Origin: Furfurilactobacillus siliginis | GTDB lineage: Bacteria; Bacillota; Bacilli; Lactobacillales; Lactobacillaceae | Assembly (NCBI RefSeq): GCF_001437435.1 | Contig: NZ_JQCB01000014.1 | Location: 480-38,598, forward strand | Direction: 5' to 3' | DNA length: 38,119 nt | Part shown: positions 33,979 to 38,119 of the stretch, piece after piece | How positions within the stretch are numbered: the first letter of the stretch is position 1 | Layout of the letters: every line of letters starts with the position of its first letter | Notes under the pieces: model-generated | Seen by the model: the letters and a program-made list of their open reading frames with translations, nothing else | Told to the model about the DNA's origin: nothing | Database searches by the model: none | Program-made: the position numbers and the translations under genes

Positions 33979-35538
33979 ATGCAAACAGTTGACCAAACAA
34001 AATTTGATCGCGTGCTGGTCCTCGATTTTGGGAGCCAGTATAACCAATTAATTACGCGCCGGATTCGTGAATTTGGCGTCTACTCAGAATTGAAACCACA
34101 CACCATGACCGCTGCTGAAATTAAGGCAAGTGGTGCCAAAGCCGTAATCTTTTCTGGTGGCCCAAATAGTGTTTACGGGGACGATGCCCTAACCGTTGAC
34201 CCAGCGATTTATGAGCTCGGCTTACCGATTCTGGGAATCTGTTATGGTATGCAACTGATGGCCAAAGATTTAACTGGCGGCGAAGTTGTACCGGCCGATG
34301 ATAATGGCGACTACGGACAATCAGCGATGCAAATCGTTGATGCAACGTCACCATTATTCGCTGGCCTAGATGCCGAACAAAAAGTGTTGATGAGTCATGG
34401 TGATTATGTAAAGACTGTGCCAGCAGGTTTTAGTGTTGTTGGGACGGGCGAAAATTGTCCCGTTGCAGCAATACAGGATGTAGATCGTAAGTTCTTTGGC
34501 TTACAGTTTCATCCAGAAGTTCGACTAACGGAACACGGTAACGACATCTTACGACACTTTGTCTTTGATATCGCCGGCGCGACAGCGAACTGGACGATGC
34601 GCGATTTTATTGACCTGCAAATTGCCGAGATTCGTGAAACCGTTGGCGACAAGCGTGTTCTGTTGGGTTTGTCTGGTGGAGTCGATTCCAGCGTTGTGGC
34701 CGTATTATTGCACAAAGCGATTGGTGATCAGTTGACCGCAGTGTTTGTTGACCACGGTCTGTTGCGTAAAAATGAAGCAACGCAAGTAATGACAAGCCTG
34801 CAAGGTAAGTTTGGCGTGAACATTGTCCAAGTCGATGCCAGCGACCGGTTCCTTGGTGAATTAGCCGGGGTGACGAATCCAGAGTCTAAACGAAAGATTA
34901 TTGGTAAAGAATTTATCGATGTGTTCAGTGAGGAAGCACGTAAGCTGGATGGGGTTGAATTCCTAGCGCAGGGCACGTTGTATACCGACGTGATTGAATC
35001 CGGTACAGATACAGCCCAAACCATTAAGTCACATCATAATGTTGGTGGGTTGCCTGATGATTTGCAATTTAAGTTGATTGAACCTCTGAATAAGTTGTTT
35101 AAAGATGAAGTGCGTGAGTTAGGCGAACAGTTGGGGATGCCACATGATCTTGTGTGGCGCCAGCCATTCCCAGGACCTGGGCTGGCAATTCGGGTGATTG
35201 GTGAAGTGACGCCTGCTCGGTTATCATTGGTCCGTGAATCGGATGCAATCCTGCGCGATGAATTTGCCAAGGCTGGTCTGGATCAGACAGTCTGGCAGTA
35301 CTTTACCGCTTTGCCAGGAATCCGGAGTGTCGGTGTGATGGGCGATGGGCGGACTTATGACGAAGCTATTGTCGTGCGTGCTGTAACTAGCATCGATGGG
35401 ATGACCGCCGAATTTGCGGAGATTCCCTGGGCGGTGCTGGGTGAAGTTTCTGCGAAGATTGTCAATGAAGTGCCGGGGGTTAATCGGGTACTGTATGACA
35501 TCACGGGTAAGCCACCTGCAACGATTGAGTATGAATAG
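33979..35538 (+). CDS. guaA: GMP synthase (glutamine-hydrolysing)
   Basis: Converts XMP to GMP using glutamine and ATP (EC 6.3.5.2). The 519-residue protein has a class I amidotransferase domain with the triad C88 (GICYGMQ), H178 and E180 (QFHPE), the PP-loop LSGGVDSSV (231-239), and the C-terminal dimer domain ([24 protein letters not shown] end). ATG with AAGGAG. It forms a two-gene purine unit with guaB. Confidence 0.97.
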   Translation: MQTVDQTKFDRVLVLDFGSQYNQLITRRIREFGVYSELKPHTMTAAEIKASGAKAVIFSGGPNSVYGDDALTVDPAIYELGLPILGICYGMQLMAKDLTGGEVVPADDNGDYGQSAMQIVDATSPLFAGLDAEQKVLMSHGDYVKTVPAGFSVVGTGENCPVAAIQDVDRKFFGLQFHPEVRLTEHGNDILRHFVFDIAGATANWTMRDFIDLQIAEIRETVGDKRVLLGLSGGVDSSVVAVLLHKAIGDQLTAVFVDHGLLRKNEATQVMTSLQGKFGVNIVQVDASDRFLGELAGVTNPESKRKIIGKEFIDVFSEEARKLDGVEFLAQGTLYTDVIESGTDTAQTIKSHHNVGGLPDDLQFKLIEPLNKLFKDEVRELGEQLGMPHDLVWRQPFPGPGLAIRVIGEVTPARLSLVRESDAILRDEFAKAGLDQTVWQYFTALPGIRSVGVMGDGRTYDEAIVVRAVTSIDGMTAEFAEIPWAVLGEVSAKIVNEVPGVNRVLYDITGKPPATIEYE

Positions 35539-35549
35539 AGTAAAACTAT

Positions 35550-36074
35550 ATGAAAAAAATAAATTATAAAAGTGTTTTTGAAAAATTGTTTGGTCCTTTA
35601 AAGAGTATAGCTGCATTAGATGCATTATTATTTGGCCTTTGGATACCTGTTTTTACACTATTGCTAATAAGACTTGGATATAGTCTATCGAAGGCTACCG
35701 TTGAGTTGCAGCACTCAAACAGCTTTCCGTATGCGGGAGCTCTAATAGGAATAAGTTTTTCAATTTCATTTCTTTTAGTCTTTTTAAGCACGTTTAAGTT
35801 GAAAGTCTCCAAATGGTATTTACTATGTTTTTCTAGCTTTATGATTAGTTTTACGTCTATATTATTTTTAGGTGGGATCCGGGGAATATTATCGACATTC
35901 GCAGAATTTTTTTTAATTTTCATCTTTTTACTAGCGGTTTTAGTTAATTCAGTTGTTTTTACTATAGAATCTAAAAAATACTTACGGCTATTAAAAGAGG
36001 CAGATAAACTATCAAAATTAGATTATTTAAGTTTTTTTATTGCTTTATTAGCGATATTTATTGCCGTTTTCTAG
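35550..36074 (+). CDS. Hypothetical membrane protein, AT-rich
   Basis: I do not recognise this 174-residue protein. It has about five hydrophobic spans (roughly 22-43, 60-82, 88-108, 115-138, 155-174) and a basic N-terminus (MKKINYKSVFEK). The ribosome site is weak (AGAG). It starts 11 nt after guaA, yet the DNA is clearly richer in A and T and uses AT-ending codons (TTA, ATA, AAA) far more than its neighbours, suggesting later acquisition. A terminator follows about 50 nt downstream. Confidence 0.65.
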   Translation: MKKINYKSVFEKLFGPLKSIAALDALLFGLWIPVFTLLLIRLGYSLSKATVELQHSNSFPYAGALIGISFSISFLLVFLSTFKLKVSKWYLLCFSSFMISFTSILFLGGIRGILSTFAEFFLIFIFLLAVLVNSVVFTIESKKYLRLLKEADKLSKLDYLSFFIALLAIFIAVF

Positions 36075-36126
36075 ATTAAAAATGTATTTAAATATAATTT
36101 AAAAGAGTCTAAACAAAAGTGAAATG

Positions 36127-36173
36127 CCCCGTAATTGTTAGAGAAATAGATCTAATAATTATGGGATTTTTTT
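36127..36173 (+). terminator. Terminator after the AT-rich membrane gene
   Basis: CCCCGTAATTGTTAGA pairs imperfectly with TCTAATAATTATGGG, followed by seven T after one A. Confidence 0.7.
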
Positions 36174-36278
36174 GCACAAAAAAGACGACCACAAAAATGA
36201 TCGCCCTGGAATGATTCCCTGCGGATAAGCACGGAACTTTATTAGCGTACCATAGATTGCATGATTTAAAATTTTTTC

Positions 36279-36309
36279 TTGCCCTGAAGTCGACTTCAGG
36301 GCTTATCGT
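36279..36309 (+). promoter_or_regulatory. MerR-type promoter with 22-bp palindromic operator
   Basis: TTGCCC (36279-36284), a 19-nt spacer, TATCGT (36304-36309). A perfect 22-bp palindrome (arm GCCCTGAAGTC, 36281-36302) fills the spacer. An over-long 19-bp spacer with a centred dyad is the mark of promoters turned on by MerR proteins through DNA distortion. It drives the dehydrogenase and probably the merR gene behind it. Confidence 0.8.
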
Positions 36310-36350
36310 AGGCTTCGTTTAAAAGAATACTTTTATAGGAGCGTACAATT

Positions 36351-37382
36351 ATGACAGAAAAAAACGTAATTATCATCACCGGAGCTTCATCTGGCTTTGG
36401 CCAAGAAGCCGTTAAACAATATGCAGCAGCGAATTATCGCGTCATTGCGACTATGCGGAATCTGGATAAGGCAGATCAAAGTTTTCGCGACAATGAAATG
36501 ATTGATTTATATCAGCTCGATGTGACTGATGCAAATCGTGTGACAGAAGTCGTCAAACAGGTTCATGAAAAGTATGGGCACATTGATGTCTTATTTAATA
36601 ATGCTGGCTATGATGTTTCTGGTGCCTTTGAGGAAGTAAATCCCAAGAATGCACGCAATGAGTTTGAAACAAACTTCTGGGGGCCAGTAAACATGATCAA
36701 AGCCGTGTTACCGTTTATGCGAACACAGCGTCGCGGGCATATTTTGAACACATCTTCAGTGGGCGCGTATGTAAATCTACCGCTGATGGCTTACTACAGC
36801 GCTTCTAAGTCAGCGTTGCTGAGCTTATCGACGACATTGAGCAAGGAGGTCGCACATTTAGGCATCACTGTGACTGATGTTGAACCTGGTGGGTTTAATA
36901 CAAACTTTTCCCAGAACGCTGTTTATCCACAAGCGCAATTAGATGATTACAAACCGGTTTATGAGGAAAGTGCCCGAATTGTTGCAAACATTATTATAGA
37001 AAAAGGGCTTGGCGACTTAACGAAGGCCATTGGCTTACTCGTTAACACAACCCTTGATGCTGCGACGCCAACACATCTAGTTCTTGGCTTGCAAGGCTAC
37101 CTGGATGCGAGTGAAGCTTTGAATCATCTATCTGAGAGCCTAACTGCTAACTTAAAGGCAACCTTGTCGACAGAACCAGATCAAGCGTATGCAAATCCAT
37201 TACAGTTTGCCTATGCTAACGCAATTCCTAGCGAACGCGAACAGCTAAAAGAAAATTTAATGGACTTAGTAAATGACTTTCAAAACGGGCAGGAACTAGA
37301 TAGTGCTAAGATTGCAGTTGTTAAGCAGCAAATTAAGCCAGACTACCAAGCACAATTTATGACGATGCTCGCTGCATTTTAA
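36351..37382 (+). CDS. Short-chain dehydrogenase/reductase
   Basis: A 343-residue NAD(P)-dependent oxidoreductase. The classical SDR domain occupies about 1-250: cofactor motif TGASSGFG (10-17), NNAG (83-86), catalytic Ser136, Tyr149 and Lys153 (YSASK). The remaining ~90 residues form a helical C-terminal extension beyond the usual ~250-280 length. ATG with AGGAG. Controlled by a MerR-type promoter and followed 27 nt later by the merR gene, an arrangement typical of stress- or aldehyde-inducible reductases. Substrate unknown. Confidence 0.9.
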   Translation: MTEKNVIIITGASSGFGQEAVKQYAAANYRVIATMRNLDKADQSFRDNEMIDLYQLDVTDANRVTEVVKQVHEKYGHIDVLFNNAGYDVSGAFEEVNPKNARNEFETNFWGPVNMIKAVLPFMRTQRRGHILNTSSVGAYVNLPLMAYYSASKSALLSLSTTLSKEVAHLGITVTDVEPGGFNTNFSQNAVYPQAQLDDYKPVYEESARIVANIIIEKGLGDLTKAIGLLVNTTLDAATPTHLVLGLQGYLDASEALNHLSESLTANLKATLSTEPDQAYANPLQFAYANAIPSEREQLKENLMDLVNDFQNGQELDSAKIAVVKQQIKPDYQAQFMTMLAAF

Positions 37383-37409
37383 AGTCAGCGAGGAAACTAG
37401 GGGAATACG

Positions 37410-38000
37410 ATGACTGAAAACAACCATGTTCAGAATGCGAAATCGATTAATGAAGTTGCTCAACAGTTTTCAACGAGTGTGGACACATTAAGGTTTTATG
37501 ACCGCGCGGGGTTATTCCCGCACTTGCAGCGTGATGAGCATGGTTATCGTAAGTTTATGCCAATTGATCTGCAGGATTTACAAACAATTATTTGTTTCAG
37601 ACAAACTGGGATTGGCGTTTCTGAAATTGCTGTTATCATGCAAGAAATCGATCGTGATTCAACTGAACAAGTGCAACACAAACTCGCTGTTCTAGGCGAA
37701 CAACGACAAAAATTGTGGCAACAATAGCAACAGTTGGACATAGCCTTGCTGACAATTGAGGTGAAGGAAGATATTTATCATCATGCAGATAGTGATACGC
37801 CTCATGAATTGTATTTACAGCAACGTTTGATGGACTATATGATTGAGCATTCAGTGGATGACAAGGTCATGAAATCGCTAGTAGACCACTATTTTGAGCT
37901 GTCGGCGAGAGAGAAAAAATTACGTTTATCAGAGATTATCACGCAAACAAAACCTGCATATAAAGAAACAATTCAAGAAATCCTGAACTACTATCTATAA
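37410..38000 (+). pseudogene. MerR-family regulator interrupted by a stop codon
   Basis: The frame starts at ATG 37410 and encodes a MerR winged helix (SINEVAQQFSTSVDTLRFYDR, GYRKFMPIDLQDLQTI) then a coiled-coil helix, but a TAG at 37725-37727 ends it after residue 105. The same frame continues after the stop without any shift as QQLDIALLTIEVKEDIYHHA, the normal continuation of such proteins, to a TAA at 37998-38000. Uninterrupted it would be about 196 residues. The codon context CAA CAA TAG CAA CAG suggests a CAG-to-TAG change. The short product would keep the DNA-binding part but lose part of the dimer helix and the effector domain. Sequencing error is an alternative. Confidence 0.85.
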
Positions 38001-38006
38001 GTTAAA

Positions 38007-38055
38007 TAAAATTCCTCAGCGTCACCGTTTATTACGGCGACGCTGAGGAATTTTA
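38007..38055. terminator. Bidirectional terminator after the merR gene
   Basis: TAAAATTCCTCAGCGTC and its exact complement form a 17-bp stem with an inner CCG/CGG pair; A and T runs at both ends fit two convergent genes. Confidence 0.85.
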
Positions 38056-38061
38056 TGCTGA

Positions 38062-38118
38062 TTAGGTAGATTGCAAATTTAATCCGAATTTTTGGACAAA
38101 TTTGTCAGCATAACCTGA
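38062..38118 (-). CDS. 3' end of a minus-strand gene (partial)
   Basis: The minus-strand frame reads SGYADKFVQKFGLNLQST and then TAA (38064-38062), placed just before the bidirectional terminator, as expected for a gene entering from the right. Only 18 residues are visible and no family can be assigned. Confidence 0.45.
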   Translation of the reverse strand, partial: SGYADKFVQKFGLNLQST

Positions 38119-38119
38119 T

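Noticed and set aside
37734-38000. Separate gene starting at TTG 37734
   Set aside because: It is in frame with the MerR gene, lacks a ribosome site and reads as its missing C-terminal half.

Overview
The window looks like a chromosomal segment of a low-to-mid GC Gram-positive bacterium of the family Lactobacillaceae. The basis is gene content and order (hit/ecsA/ecsB/trmB; ytpR-sftA-murC; polA-mutM-coaE-nrdR-dnaB-dnaI; thrS; infC-rpmI-rplT; guaB-guaA), strong AGGAGG ribosome sites, and Firmicutes-type RNA control (T-box, PyrR attenuator, L20-type leader, PurBoxes). The genus cannot be fixed from sequence reading alone. No rRNA, tRNA, CRISPR array, phage or complete insertion sequence was seen.

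Layout. 1-3.6 kb: HIT protein and a small helical protein diverge from ecsA-ecsB-trmB. 3.6-6.0 kb: an orphan PTS EIIC overlapping an exported alpha/beta hydrolase. 6.2-11.1 kb: a small secreted-type protein diverging from ytpR, then the DNA translocase sftA and murC. 11.4-17.65 kb: an accessory efflux block with a membrane-tethered XRE regulator, two paralogous Bcr/CflA transporters, a Bax-inhibitor-1 protein and an ArsR regulator next to a DHA2 exporter. 17.9-24.9 kb: a DNA replication and repair operon. 25-27.3 kb: a PurBox-flanked purine permease and a HicAB toxin-antitoxin pair. 27.4-31.2 kb: thrS behind a T-box and a uracil permease behind a PyrR attenuator. 31.2-32.7 kb: infC-rpmI-rplT behind an autoregulatory leader. 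32.7-35.5 kb: guaB-guaA. 35.5-38.1 kb: an AT-rich membrane ORF, a short-chain dehydrogenase with a MerR-type promoter, a MerR gene broken by a stop codon, and the tail of a minus-strand gene.

How it works together. Nucleotide supply is a theme: purine permease and guaB each have PurBox-like sites at their promoters, the uracil permease has a pyrimidine-sensing attenuator, and nrdR sits in the replication operon. Translation genes are each controlled by their own product or substrate (tRNA-Thr, IF3, L20).

Most notable points: (1) four copies of a structured intergenic element (110-nt core with nested inverted repeats plus a 19-21 bp terminal hairpin) whose paired arms change together between copies; (2) a threonyl-tRNA synthetase with an intact catalytic core but three of five editing-site residues replaced; (3) MutM with the fourth zinc cysteine replaced by Glu; (4) an IMP dehydrogenase lacking its CBS domains; (5) a MerR regulator cut by an in-frame amber codon.
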